This document shows, piece after piece, positions 1 through 12,834 of a stretch of DNA of 64,000 bases (its first letter is position 1; the number at the start of each line of letters is the position of its first letter). Where the stretch lies: positions 372,001-436,000 of the forward strand of contig JAQGDQ010000151.1 of assembly GCA_030141605.1 (NCBI GenBank). Direction: 5' to 3'. A program made the translations under genes and the position numbers. The notes beneath the pieces were generated by a model, which did no database searches, was not told the DNA's origin, and saw nothing but the letters and a program-made list of their open reading frames with translations. The DNA comes from Tubiluchus corallicola (Eukaryota; Priapulida; Priapulimorpha; Priapulimorphida; Tubiluchidae).

Positions 1-2
1 CG

Positions 3-197
3 GTTATGGTTGTGGCAACGCCTGGTCGACCAGCTCAACTACCTCAGACTGTGGTAGTCAATGAACAGCAGAATACTGATCAGTCTAATTGTGTGTGTAA
101 CTTAAAACCTATGCACATATGTAAAAATTGCGGTGCCTTTTGTCATGATGATTGTATTGGACCCTCAAAACTTTGTGTGACTTGTTTAATACGGTAG
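3..197 (+). CDS. ASXL: ASXL C-terminal PHD finger (3' end of gene, partial)
   Basis: This is the last coding piece of an Additional sex combs-like protein. ASXL proteins are chromatin regulators that partner the BAP1/Calypso H2A deubiquitinase in the nucleus. The reading frame is open from the window edge, so the gene continues to the left. About 65 codons remain and end at TAG (195-197). The segment is a compact Cys/His cluster: CVCNL, then [12 protein letters not shown], then GPSKLCVTC. This matches the divergent PHD finger at the very C-terminus of ASXL1/2/3, including the near-invariant [15 protein letters not shown] core. The stop a few residues after the last Cys pair agrees with family architecture. 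The upstream linker rich in P, Q and V is low complexity. The ASXN/HARE-HTH and DEUBAD regions would lie outside the window. Family assignment is by motif recognition and I am very sure of it. The exon start cannot be seen. Confidence 0.93.
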   Translation, partial: VMVVATPGRPAQLPQTVVVNEQQNTDQSNCVCNLKPMHICKNCGAFCHDDCIGPSKLCVTCLIR

Positions 198-1503
198 CAG
201 AAAAGCCACAGTTTAGAAAAGCTTCACCGTATTAGTGTGTTACGTGTTTTTATATCGGGACATACTTATATTTATTAGACTGGCACTCAACTGCTATACA
301 TAATTAATATAACAGCAGAAATCTTTATGCAAAAGCCTTGATTGTGTTTATAGGAACTGGCATTGCCTATCAAATCAATTGTGTTGATAACAAAACTGTG
401 ATGATAATTTCAATTATTATTTTCATGCTGTAAACCTATGTTGTGTGGTGACAACATGTAGTTCATTGTAGCCTTATTATTGTAATAATTTTATTCAGTT
501 GGTTTTCACTTACTGTGAATTCTTTATTGCTGCACAATGACCTATAGATTGAAGGATACTCAAACTATCTTTATTTTTGCTTGTATTTAATTATTCCTGC
601 CACCACAATTTTACTTTAGCCATCATTTTAGAAATGTTTTATTATGGTTGGTTGTTTTTAACTGTGACCAAGTTGCACATTGGGTAGTAGCGCTCTCTGA
701 GAGAAGCACTGGTTGAGCAATTTTTGCATCTGAATTTGTTGTGTAGTACAAATGTTTTTATTCATAACAACCAATTTTCTTAAGACAATGAGGTAACTTT
801 ATTCAGTTTTGTGAGCTTTCTCAGGTTAGACATGTTTTTCCTCATGCATATTTTAGACATCTAGAGTTTGATTTCTTTTTCGTTTAAGGAAAGTAGTGCT
901 GTTGAAACATTTCCTGTAAATTTTAGCAATGCAATTCTGTGAGGATATTTAGTATAGTAGTCCAAATGACAATTATGTTGCCTCGATCATTTGTCCGTTT
1001 GAAGCATTGTTGTACACTTAAAATACAAATTAATTGGCTAAACTAGAAGTCATTTTTTATGAACATCTCATGGGCTGGCATGTAAGTGTTGTGATGCAGT
1101 CTACTGGATAGAAAAATAATCAGCAAAACGACTTCACCGGTGCAACAGTTAGTAAACCAGTAAAGTAGCATTTGAAATAGTTAGGTAGAGATCACTATGT
1201 TATCTTGTTTTGGCACTAGCTGTACTGCATAAATTTAGTTACATCTGTAGTATTCCCCTCAACACTGTTGTTTTGTACACACATATTTTTGCTTATACCC
1301 AGCTTACATAAATCGTTAATTAAGGCTAGTTATATGGCGCTGTATTCGCAAAGGTAATCCAGTAATTAATGTTTTCATGTTAAACAGCAAATGCGTTGAA
1401 AGGCCTTCATTGCACACAACTTTGTGCATATTCTCTTACATATAAATTAACAACATAATAGCAATTCTTACAACTATGTGCAATTTTTTGCTGTTGTAAT
1501 AAA
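198..1503 (+). other. probable ASXL 3'UTR with poly(A) signal
   Basis: AT-rich non-coding DNA follows the ASXL stop. A canonical AATAAA at 1498-1503 could end a 3'UTR of about 1.3 kb. No other ORF or repeat of note is visible. The UTR extent is inferred. Confidence 0.45.
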
Positions 1504-2413
1504 CTGACTAAAAGTGACACTATATATCACGACGTCAGTGCCACCTCCAAATTGCAGAAAGCCATATTCATATAAAAAACAAGTTAAAATTGCAGAATTT
1601 TGTTCATTTTAATTCCGAAATGGTGATATGCATTTTGTAAATATTGTATTTATTATAATTTCCTCTATTTGTTATGTAGACGATCTTCCCAATATTGTTT
1701 TAGTTATATCCACTTTTTAGTCAAACAATCTTATTTTAGTTATGAACAAATTTTTGTAAATAGCTGTACTATAATTGTGTGATATAACTTAACTGGATTC
1801 TTTCTGGGTTTTTTACTAGGAATTCTGAGTATTTTTCATATCTTTTTCTGTTAGCATTTTGGCATTCAAAGTATAATAATAATATTAATATAGTTTTCAT
1901 ATCATGAACAACTTTATTGTTTATTGTTTTATTACAGAAAAGTCTTCGTAGAAAAAGGGGAACTTTATATAACTTGTTTACGTCACTTAAAACATCCTCA
2001 CTTTGCACGAACATAATACATGTAACGTTTTGCTGAGTAGCTACATGATAACACAGCAATAAAACTAACAAGTACACAAAAGATGGACCACAGTAAATAG
2101 TCACAGTAAAGGTTATTAGCAAAACATTAGGTTAGTCAAATATCACAGACACTATAATGCAATACAAATATTAAACTTCATTTGAGTCATGTATTGCTAA
2201 TTTAAGCAGAGTTTGACCTAATTTTAGTCTCACTACAATTATCACAATTTCATTAACTTAAAGAAATTTATTACTGCTTACCACACGAAATTAAGTAATT
2301 ATATAAAAAAAATATATGATTGGCACTTAATTGCTTAATTTCTCCAATATAGCTTATTTAAACAATATAAATAAAATACATCTGTAGACCATTGTTCTTT
2401 AGTTTTTGACATA
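1504..2413. other. intergenic, convergent gap
   Basis: This is the gap between the 3' ends of ASXL (+) and the cysteine protease (-). It is AT-rich. The open frame at 1769-2122 on the minus strand has no recognisable motif and I take it as chance. Confidence 0.4.
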
Positions 2414-2419
2414 TTTATT
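2414..2419 (-). terminator. candidate poly(A) signal of the protease gene
   Basis: AATAAA on the minus strand (TTTATT on +), about 113 nt past the protease stop. A second one lies at 2267-2272. Confidence 0.4.
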
Positions 2420-2531
2420 ACTTCGGTTATATTAGCACCACACCCTTGTTTAAGCTCCACTCTGGAATACATACAATCTTTCTCAAATCAGCTTTAAATG
2501 AAAACTATGAGCAAAGAAACTCATCGAAACT

Positions 2532-5500
2532 TTACTTAATCAACACGTACGTAGCATCGGTTGTCACTCCACAGTTGTTATCCAATCTGCTCATCAGCAC
2601 GTATCCATTATTGCCCCAATAAGTTGACCAGGAGTTTTTAATAAGCCAGTAGGGTTTGCCGTCTAGACTTCCATAACCGACGGCGAGCACAGCATGATCT
2701 AAATCATCTGGAGTATTACCTGTATTGATTAAAAAACAAGCAACTAAAACACCACAATTTTCACATAAAGAAGTTATAATGGATTGTAATACACAGTTAT
2801 ACATATGTCAAATTCAGCACCATAATAACATTGCCGCTGCTTTACACACTATATGCCTTGTTGATAAAATCTTGAATTTGAAATGATCCATCGACTGGCC
2901 TACAGTTTCTTCACTTATATTACTTACCACATTTTGGCTCATAATAGACGCCATTTGAGTAGAAGCTGAGCGACTTGTGTGAAGCATCAATCCCTACGGC
3001 TACTGGACCAAATTTCCATAGTGCTATCAATAGCGCTTTTTCATCTCCAGATGTCACATTGACATAACCAGACACTTTGGTAGCAACCTTTGCTCCATCG
3101 AAATGACAATAGGAATCCTAAAATACAAATAATTATCAGCAAGTAACTATGAAGAAGTGTATGACCACTTGTGATAAATAGACTGGATTACAAATTCTTT
3201 TACAAAGTACATAAAGACAGCAAGAAGACAGTTAGGCATGCGAAATAAAAGAGACAAGGCTTCGACATTGCTGACAAGTTGTTGAACAACTTGTCGAAAC
3301 TTAAAATTGAAGAGGCTAAAAAAAACCAAGAAGTCAAGAAAAGATATAGTTACTCCAAACTTTCAAAGATTTTCACAAGGAACCATTAATTTCACATAAC
3401 TATATGCAGCTTTAAGACACTTGAGAAAAGCATGGTATTTGTTAAAAAGTCTGGCACAGTTTCAATGACTTGAAGCCTATGGAAACCAAGAAAATAACTC
3501 CATACTTGTCCTAGGTATGGTCCATAGGAATCTTCGGACATGATACCTCCATGTTTCATTGCCCATTCGTATGCTCTCCACTCCTCACCTCCATCGCATG
3601 CATTGTTTCCAAAGCCCCACGAACAATCCATGATATTCTGTTGTGATAATCTTATTAACTGCCCGGTTTTCATGAAGAGAGCACCCTCAATGGCTCCAGT
3701 CGAGCCAAAACTCCAACAAGAACCGCAGACAGCCTGGTCTTTAACTTGAGTTACAGCACCTGTGAAAAATTACTTGTTAAAGAAGTCTATATAACTCTAG
3801 TATTACTAGAAGCAATAATACTTCATTTGTTGTTTACATATTTTTATTTCCATTCCATTTCTTATTCTAGGAATCCTGTCGACCCATGTTAATTCTGCAA
3901 ATTCTTTGAAAACAGTTACTTTCTAGTATTTTTTATACAGTATAAACACATTTATTTATCAACAAGATTAACAGTTATATGTATATATACCTAGAACCTT
4001 ACTTAGTTCATTTTTTCCCAAGCAAGATCCTGCTAGTAAATCACTCTACACACAGACTAATGCATAATTAAGTCCACGTAAAGCAGCTGAAGTTACTGAA
4101 CTGATATGGCAGAGAGTCTTACTTAACACACATGTCACACAACTTTTGTAGTTAAGACGTGTTGCTGTGTATATATATATATATACACAGCAACACAGCA
4201 ACACATATATATACACAGCAACAGACGTGTTGCTGTGTATATATATATACACAGCAACACGTCTTAACTACAAAAGTTGTGTGACGACATGTGTGTTAAG
4301 TATATATATATATATATGTATACACACATGTATATATATATAACGACATTCCATCAAAATGTCGTTTCCCATAAGAGGACATTCTTACTTAGACTTTGGA
4401 CTGTTAAATAATCGTGCGAATGTAGAAGTGCCATCAGAGTGGTGGGAAGAGCTGAGGAATGCACATACGAAGCCAGGTCCATTCCAGGTCTGAAAAGTTG
4501 GAATGAACTAAGTAAGGTTCTAGTTAGCTGTTAAAACTGTTACTGTTACAACAGCATGGACTGCGAAGCGTTGTCAAGTGTACCCAAATGCGTTGTCTGG
4601 TACACTTAACCTTTGACATCTTCACGATTGATGGAACTGTGAAAAGGCTTATTTTCAGCCTATCCATGTCAAATTACTGTAGCACTATGATACAAATGCT
4701 TACCATACAGTCGCCAGTCTAAATTTTCTGGCAAATCTACATCGTCATATAATTTCTTGTTGAACGCTTGTCCATTCGGATGAGGAGATGTCAGTCGTCC
4801 TCTTGTGCGTCTCAACTCCTCTTTAGTGTGATCCGCAAAATGATTTACAGCAAGAGTATAGCCCAGACCTGCCCTGTTTACAGACTGGATATACCTGGAA
4901 AAAACACTAACTGGTATCTCCATACTGTTATATGGGAGTACTTCAGTTTCTAGTCGTCTCTATTAATAAAATAAAATTTCAAGCCAACCCACAGGCTTAC
5001 ACGCCAAAACCACAATTTAATACCACAACATAACTCTGTGTCAACTCATTTCAGTCAATCTCTTCTTGTACTTACAATCTTATTTATTTTGAAGAAATAC
5101 AAATATAGGAGTATGTAGCAGAGAACTTCTTACCTGCTCATTCTATTACTTGATCCTTATTTGCAGAATAAACAACAATGTAAGATTATTTGTATTTTAA
5201 GCACATTTTGTGTTCATGTTTCACTTTTTTGAGAAAAATATTGTTTAAACTATGATGAATATGTCTAAAGTGAAATCACAATCACATGAGAAAAAGTGCA
5301 CTGTTACTACTCCGTTTCCGTAATTTTAAACAAACTTAATACGGTATAACTTCACACAAGGCATTTTAAAAATAAATCAGTAAATGATTTACATTTATGT
5401 AGTACTCATCTTTATTTGATTTTGCACAAATGTATGTAATGCACCTAATCAATGATTGTGGTAACTATTACACTTTGGTATCCTAATTCTGCATCCTAAA

Positions 5501-8500
5501 ACAGCTTTAACAAACTTTATGCTGTACCTTGGTTAAAGAACAAATATTGCCATCTATCACTTTACTTTGACTGTCAACCCATAGTTGCACTCCACTGTGA
5601 TCAATGTAAAGTACAGATCAAGCCATTTTAGAAATCAAAATTTGAAGTAATTTGCTCAATTACTACTTTGTACTACAAAATTAATAGTACAGATATAGCT
5701 GCACCACAATTCCTTAAAATAAGCAGCAAACTATAATCCTAATAACACTCTTGATAAAAATAGGGCTACAAAACTCACCGCAAATTATTCCTAAATATGT
5801 GCAATCGCTGTCGATGCTCTTCATCAGTACCATATCTGACTTTGTGCTTATTTTTAAAATCATGAAATTGTTGATCAATGTAAAAATCGTCATTATGGAT
5901 GTATTCCCTCATGGGATTGGCTTCGACGTGTTGTATACCAGCTCCAGGCCCAGGAAATCCACCACACTTTAAACCTGTAAAAATGGACAAATGGAGAGTG
6001 CACAGGTGTGCAGCAAAATGAATTGTTGTTCCTATTAAACTTTCTCAAATACAACATTCTAGAAAAAGATTATGTAACTTTTAAACTACAATGCCCAGAA
6101 AAGGACAGTGGTCACACAGATAAAGGGTTGCAGTAATAGGGTTGAAAAATGGTTAAAGATTCGAGACTATTGTAACAAATCTGTTTTTGACAGAATGCAT
6201 CTGTTACTGTCCTTTTCAAAGTTGTTGATGCAGCAGTTAAAGTGGGAAAGAAATTTCTAATAAAGAGTTTCACAGATTATAGGCCCGATGAAAAAAAAAC
6301 AGGATTTGTATTCTGTATCCAAAATTGTCCAGGTGAAAATATGAAAAGCAGTAGTAAAGTGGACACTTTGAGCTAACTGTCAGCATATAGAAACCAATGA
6401 TGAGGGGTCCAGAAAGCGTTTCACCTTTTAACAGGGATTTCTCCTTAAAAATAGAAAGCCCTTGAGGCAAAAGTGTGCCAAAGTGTTGTGTTTGAATAGA
6501 TGAAAATTTCCTACATTAGCCGATTTCACACATGTGATACCGTGCATTATTACAATGCAAACATTGCAGTTACTGAGCTTTTTCAATTTTTTTGTCAAAA
6601 ATTGATTTTTAATTTGTCTAAGGTAGGCTCTTGCATTTCATATATCATTTTGCATGAAATTCCATTGTGTAAGGAATAGAAACCTATAAAAATTTCAAAA
6701 TATAACTTAATCGCTGCTTGGTGAGATCAGTTTTTCATGAACCCATGCAAAACACAGCAAACGCTTACGGTCCTGAAGGAGTTAAGATTGTTTTTTCAAT
6801 GTTATTGGGACTCTCCAGTTCGATTTGAGACCAGAATTTTAAGAAAATTACAATCTCAGCAATATCAAAACTGGTGATAGCTTCCCAGGAAATCCTTTTG
6901 TATATGATATATTCAAGCAATGCTGATTCTGTTCAACACCTAGATGAATCAGAGTCACTAAGGCCATAATATTAATACTTATGGAAATACAAAATAAACA
7001 ATTAATTTGTTACTTATAACATATAAGGACATACCATCAGGAACTTCAAAAATGCTTTGATTTATCAAGCCTGTGTCATCATAATTTGCGTATTCAATGT
7101 AGTATTTATCATAATGGGAACCGAGAAGTGTATCATAGCCATGCATCTCGTAGCGAACCGGTAACTGATCGGCATCATCCGTTACCCACAGGTAGTATTT
7201 GTTCGTTTTACCACCAATCGTAGTGATATTTTGCCAAACGGTGCAATTTCGTCCATTGATGAAATCGTTCTTGAAAGGCTGATAAAAATTAAAACACAGT
7301 AAAGGGTTAAAACACATTAAAGCACAGAAAAAGTTATGATTAACTTTCACGTAAGTCGCCTGTGAGATATACAGTACAACTTTAAAATCATGTAGACAAA
7401 TTCTGCAAGCTTGTTCCACCTAAGAAAAGCTTGAAAAGAAGTGACTTTATTTTTTGTGCATCATTTTAACTGAATGTAATTCTGTTTGAATATAATGGTA
7501 TTTAAAAAATCCACTGCACTAAAAAATCCAAAAAACAAGTTCATCAATCTCTACAAAGTACTCATCAGAACTAATAGTAGCACATAGTTATTTGTAGGAG
7601 TGCGCAACTCTGCAAATTAGTGGTGTTGTATCACTTTGTCACACTAAATGACAACATGATAACTAAATCATCTGGTAACTAACCAAAATGGTAACTAAAT
7701 CATTTATCGCATAACCAACTAATGAACTAATATTGTACACATTTAAAAAGTAAACAATTGCAATTTCTGTTATGACTAGCTAATCATTTAAGCTTAGTTA
7801 ACTATAGTGTTCTTGAAGCAAAGAAAAAATCTAAATAACTTATAATAGTAAAACGGTACAGACAAGAATCCTACTCGGGTTGCTAAAATCTCATATATCA
7901 ACCAACAAGGCAAAGAGAATTTTCTGCTCACCTGAAAACCAGTAGTATCAGGTAACACTGATTGCATACTAATCGTAGAATTAGCAGTTCCATTGACTTG
8001 GAAGCAGGTTTTCACATTTGCTTCCTTTTCATTTGTCATTGGAGCAATCTTGTAATTATTTCCATACGGCATTTGGTCTGACCTTTGTAGTGTCATAACC
8101 ATTCCTAGAGGCAGCAAGAGATGAGAGAAATGTTTAAAAAGAGACACCAAAGGAGACATTTTTTTTGAAAGACGAGTGTGCAGTGCGTAGTTCAGGTGCA
8201 AAAGAAACTTTTCGGATAGATTAACATAAAATTTCTTTACTGATAGGTAGTTTTAAAAAAATTGGTAACAGTCAGATCTGCTTAAGATGTATCTGAGTAA
8301 ATTTCCAGTTTATGGCAATTGCAGATAAAAACTTGTAGAGAAATGCCTTCCAAACAAGCAGCTGAACTTGAAAACCTAGTGATAATTTCTTTTTCTGATG
8401 ACACTAGCCAGACAACAATTTTTAAATTAATTATTTTTTTCAGAATTACCACTTAGCATATTTTGATAAATTTGACTAGCCTTCCTATAATCCCCTTGCG

Positions 8501-8976
8501 GGAATTGTTTTGATCCTTAAAAGACTATTGTGTAGAGTCTGGAATGGTCTAATGCACTTTTTAATGAAAAATTATTTGTATAACAACTATTACAGTCATA
8601 CAATACATTTAAGGCATCTAGGAACTAACACCAACTAGTAACCAGTCCTATGAAAGCACATTGAGAACTGTTAATACATGTAATAAAACTTACCTCCATA
8701 GTAATCAACTCTGCTTTTCCTGTTAGTCATGTCAAACCAAGCATCAAAAGGTTCTTCAATTTCTGCATATGGAAGTGACAAGACGCCACTCACTTGGTAG
8801 ACATCAGCAAATGTTGGCGGTGTCACAGCAAAGCTGGTGTCAAGTACCTCTGTCCACAGTATTTCTCCAGATTTAGCATTAATCACAGATGGCTTGAATT
8901 GGAGTCGTTCACCAGCAGCCACACCTAAAGTTAAAAATTTCATTAATGGAAAGGCATACATTGCATTAACAGCCAA
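2532..8976 (-). CDS. 26-29-p: secreted papain-family cysteine protease, 26/29-kDa / CFAD type (8 exons)
   Basis: Exons in transcript order: 8976 (or 8924)-8694, 8104-7932, 7278-7035, 5974-5779, 4894-4704, 3759-3506, 3117-2928, 2719-2532. All junctions are GT-AG and keep frame, giving 572 codons from ATG 8976. The protein resembles insect 26-29-p and Dictyostelium counting-factor-associated protein D. It has an N-terminal all-beta-like domain (about residues 22-233, with [17 protein letters not shown] and [16 protein letters not shown]), an I29 pro-inhibitor region (about 262-325) and a C1A peptidase domain. The catalytic set is complete: oxyanion Gln371, Cys377 in CGSCWSF, His519 in [11 protein letters not shown] and Asn539 in KNSW. 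Length fits the family (about 550). The start is uncertain. ATG 8976 gives a leader ([21 protein letters not shown]) that could be a signal peptide. A good acceptor at 8926-8925 would instead imply an unseen signal-peptide exon further upstream. It probably acts in lysosomal or extracellular protein digestion. The precise substrate is unknown. Confidence 0.9.
3991..4523. mobile_element. foldback / MITE-like element with nested inverted repeats
   Basis: It lies in the intron between protease exons 5 and 6. The ends are a perfect 20-bp terminal inverted repeat: CTAGAACCTTACTTAGTTCA at 3991-4010 and its reverse complement at 4504-4523. Inside is a second, longer inverted repeat, with a left arm at about 4118-4169 and a right arm at about 4240-4300. 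The arms match over about 50 bp except for a 3-bp duplication (GAC) in the right arm. They flank (TA)n runs and copies of the sequence ACAGCAACAC. No transposase ORF is present, so it is non-autonomous if mobile. The superfamily is not identified. Confidence 0.6.
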
Positions 8977-11900
8977 CTCTGTACAAAGCTCTGAACTATA
9001 TGATTAAGAAAGGGGAACGAAATATGTACTTTTTGTTTGCTAATTCCCATACTGAAAAAATAAAAGATTAATGTTGTTTCATGTGATAAACTTGTTACAT
9101 ATCATTTACCTCACTACTTATTACAATTATTTGGTACTGAAGGCTGGCATTGCTTAAAGCATCTAATAGCTATTAAACTGATTAGCTGACAGAGTACTAC
9201 AGTAATGTAATCGGTGGTAAGTACTGTACAGGTACTTGGAACATGCTTCTAAATTATTGACTCCATTCTTTTTGATGTTATATGTAAACTTGTATAACAT
9301 TTTGGTAAACTGGCACTTTAAATTTATTATCAATGATTGTGAATTTATGAATATGTGTGCTATGATTGCAAATTTATGAATAGGCAGTGGATAGAGGTAC
9401 AGATCTGTACTCAACTTTTCTGCAATGCTGAATACGAATCCGTATTCGTAGCTATTTTTGCAACAAACACGGATCCGTGCTTTTTGTGACATTTACAAAA
9501 CATACGGATTTTGACAATTTTTACGACATCTGGCGTACCATGTGCCCTGCACATCATTGTTACATGCACCTGTTGCCAGGTATGCTATGAATATTACAAC
9601 GTGCCACTATTACTTGCTTGGTTTATTATTTTGTTTGTCATTGTAAACAGTTTAAAGCATCTTTATGTGAGCCAGGTCCCATATTAATTAGTTATATTAT
9701 TATTAAGCTGTATTACAATCAATGACTGCCATATTCCAATTCAATTTTTGTAGCATTTTATACGTCATTTCTATTAAAAAAACCATTTTACAAATTCGCA
9801 TTTAACTAAAGGTTGCAATAAGTATAATTATGTTCGATTATCATACTAATCCACTTTATATTGAGTAAAAACATCAAGTTACTTCACTTTCTCTATGATT
9901 CCTCGGGGTTAAAGATTTGAATAGGCCGAGATTTATACTGTGTAATGTATAAAGCTAGTTCATGAAAACTAGTTAATTTGCTGATTAGAAAGCAATAATT
10001 TCTGTTTGTGAATTAAAACCTAAATTTTGTATCCTTAATGCCGAAAAACAGTTACAAAACTCCTTACTGAACTATTTCGGCCACTTAAAGGCCTCAAATG
10101 TCTATTGCTCCAACGTAAGGACTACTTGTTGCTGTAATTATGTGATTAATTATGCTGTACGTAAAGTGTTTGTTTGAAGAGTTTTTGACCGATGACCCTG
10201 TCAAAAAAATTTTGTGCACTGTGAGTGTAGAATGCTCATTTAGTAATACAGCAAAGCATTTTGATACTTCAAAAACAAACTTTTAGAATTTTGTATTTTT
10301 TAAAAAAATGTTCTAACTGAATAATTAAATTCTAACAATTTTGCCACTATGCAGACAATAACTAACTGTTGTTGCAATTTCCTTAGAGTTACATGAAAAG
10401 CAGCAGAACTCCAGTAAAAAACATTTTATAATTATTAAAAATTAAAACGGGCATGCACAGTAATAGGATATTCACATTCTTTTACAAGTATTTATCAGTA
10501 GAAATATTAACTAATGTCAAACAAGTATCCTAAAACTTATGTAATCTATTACTTATTAAATGTTCAAGCACTAAGAATGTTAATTAGTGAGATAAAGCTG
10601 TTACAATGGGAAGACGCATATATATTCAATTGATAATATAAACATGTTCATATCAGAAAAAATTAAATGTTCAGCGTAATATAAGGAAAAAGTTTTTTTT
10701 AGTCTAATCCTGTTGTTTTTCGTATGCAAACGGGGGATAAACGCTCCTTTCAAAAATAGGCAGACACTAGGTTTACGCTAAAGTAATAAAGATGACTCGC
10801 TCACCATAATATGACAGAGTGTTGCGCGCATTCACCGAGTGTCCTATCTAGGGATTACGTAGTAATATAGATATCTATGAGGATATTCAATTTTACTCAA
10901 TCCACGGATCTTGCAGATATTTACAATTGTGGAGTTTAAGGTTGCGGATAAACAAGAAAGTGATATATTGGCCCTCTCTGACGGCGATCCGCATTTCTCG
11001 TCAATATTTCGCGGTATGGCAATCCGTATTTTGTCGTTAATATTGTTCACACTATTCTAGTGTATGCTTTCGAACCACGGATCCGTATTTTTAGTTGCTG
11101 AATAACATCAAGCTTTTTATTGTAAATGGGTTAGGAGAGAATTGAACATGAATTGTCGCCATTTATACCCGCTATACACTAAAACCGATAAAAATCAGAT
11201 TGCTAATGTACGCTTTGCCATAATCTCACTTGTTCTAGTTGCATACTTTGTATGGCATGTATTACATGTAAATCATGAATCCATTTGTAATATAGGCTAA
11301 TAGTAAAACGTGACCCCTGTACTAGTATCGATGCACTATAATGAAATATAGTCTTCAAAACTACTTGGTTAAATTTACACAGTGACCCAAGCATTTGATC
11401 CAATTTAAGCTTCCATAGTTCAGCATTTGCAGTCAACTTACTCATAAAAATCACGCATATGGCACACAAGTCGGAAAACATTTTTCCTAATTTATTCAAA
11501 TTACGCAAGAATAAAACAATATCACGAATTAGTGAACTAGAACAGCAAACTGTGCACAAAAACTAAACGCAAAATACTCATGATAGTAATATACCCTAAG
11601 CTGACATGATAAGTTCTGGCAAAAGAACAAAAGTTGAAACGTTTGCCAAAGAATAAAAACAAGCCCTTCCTAAAACCATTCGTATAGTTAAAAATAGTAG
11701 CAAACACCACGATGATTGGTTGGTATCTATTAGGTGATTTTCTGTGATTAACATAATAGTCATCAATAATGAAAAAAAACTTGTATGATAATAGTGCTCT
11801 CAATAGTGGTATGGTTCGATTTTAATGAAACGAAACAAAATTTTGAATGAACGAAAAAATGGAAATGACTGAAAATTGCCATTAATTGTAATAATAACCA

Positions 11901-12072
11901 GAGAAGATCAAACAAAACCACATCTCAACCCTGTTGTGCACATTGGAGTTCAATTCAAAACAAATTATCTCTGCAGCTGTAGTGTTAATCTTGGGCTGAT
12001 TTCTCCAAAAATTCTTTTGGTGATCTGAGTGACAGTGAAGTAGACAACCTATTTGAAGATTTTAATGAACAG
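8977..12072. other. intergenic, no supported gene
   Basis: AT-rich sequence upstream of the protease. It may contain that gene's promoter and, if the 8926 acceptor is real, a signal-peptide exon that I could not locate. Short palindromes containing GGATCC or ATCCGTATT cluster at 9429-9510 and 10890-11090. ORFs here have no recognisable domain. Confidence 0.4.
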
Positions 12073-12834
12073 ATGCAAAAAAGGCAAAAAAAGAGTAGCA
12101 GCATAATACCTGAGCTTACGCCAGTTGCAGACAGTCAGTGGTATGAGCAATGGGTTCAAAATACATTGAACATAAAAGTCAAAATGGTGGAATCAATGCC
12201 GCTAAAGGTAGCATCAAAAATGACATCCGCATCTGCAGGACCAGTTAGGATCCATCTTTCACATCCTGGTCAAAAATGGCAAGTGTTAAAGGCTGCTAAA
12301 GATTTACATAAAAAGAAGGATTGCAAGAATGTCTATGTAAACCCTGATCTCACCTGGCGTGAAAGCGAGGAAAATAAAAAGTTAGTCAGTGAACTAAAGT
12401 CAAGAAGTGCCAAAAGAGAAAAGGTTAAAATACATAAAAACCAAATAGTTAGCATCGACGAAGATAACATTACATGCTCTCCTAAAGCACATTTTTCGAA
12501 CCAGCATTCCGCATTCATGCAGCAACAAGATAGTAATGAAATGGCAGCTTTTACAGAAAGCAATTGTGTATCGATGTCCATGTCACATGCAAATGTCACG
12601 AAATCTGTCATAAGTGAACTTGACTTTCCGGAACAATTACATGAAGATGATAGTGATGCAGGATCAAACAAAAAGACGTCACCTAAAATCTGCTTGCTAC
12701 CTGAACCAAATCAACAACTACAACAAACTACTACCAGTCCTAGGAATAAAACTTCAATTATCACAGGAATGACAGACCAGTATTTAACACCACCATTAAC
12801 TCGCCCAAAATCGGTGGTTACCAAGAAAAAGTGA
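12073..12834 (+). CDS. ORF with LINE ORF1-like RNA-binding segment
   Basis: A 253-codon uninterrupted ORF, unusual in DNA this AT-rich. The frame is open further 5' to 11989, just after a TAA, adding an acidic stretch (DLSDSEVDNLFEDFNEQ) without another ATG. Residues 57-127 (PVRIHLSHPGQKWQVLKAAK, then VYVNPDLTWRESEENKKL, then KVKIHKNQIVSI) follow the pattern seen in the C-terminal RNA-binding part of L1/CR1-type ORF1 proteins. That pattern is a beta strand, a helix with K-A-K, [YF][IV]xPDLT, a basic helix, then a closing strand ending in a short G/N-x-[IV]-[VI]. Residues 128-253 are polar, Ser/Gln/Thr-rich and probably disordered, ending in basic KKK. No reverse transcriptase follows, so this is either a stranded retrotransposon ORF1 or a captured host gene. 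The assignment rests on pattern memory only. Confidence 0.55.
   Translation: MQKRQKKSSSIIPELTPVADSQWYEQWVQNTLNIKVKMVESMPLKVASKMTSASAGPVRIHLSHPGQKWQVLKAAKDLHKKKDCKNVYVNPDLTWRESEENKKLVSELKSRSAKREKVKIHKNQIVSIDEDNITCSPKAHFSNQHSAFMQQQDSNEMAAFTESNCVSMSMSHANVTKSVISELDFPEQLHEDDSDAGSNKKTSPKICLLPEPNQQLQQTTTSPRNKTSIITGMTDQYLTPPLTRPKSVVTKKK

Noticed and set aside
10790-10840. Signal-peptide exon for the protease (ATG with donor ATG/GTGAGC on the minus strand)
   Set aside because: It would encode only nine residues in the wrong phase to join the 8924 acceptor.
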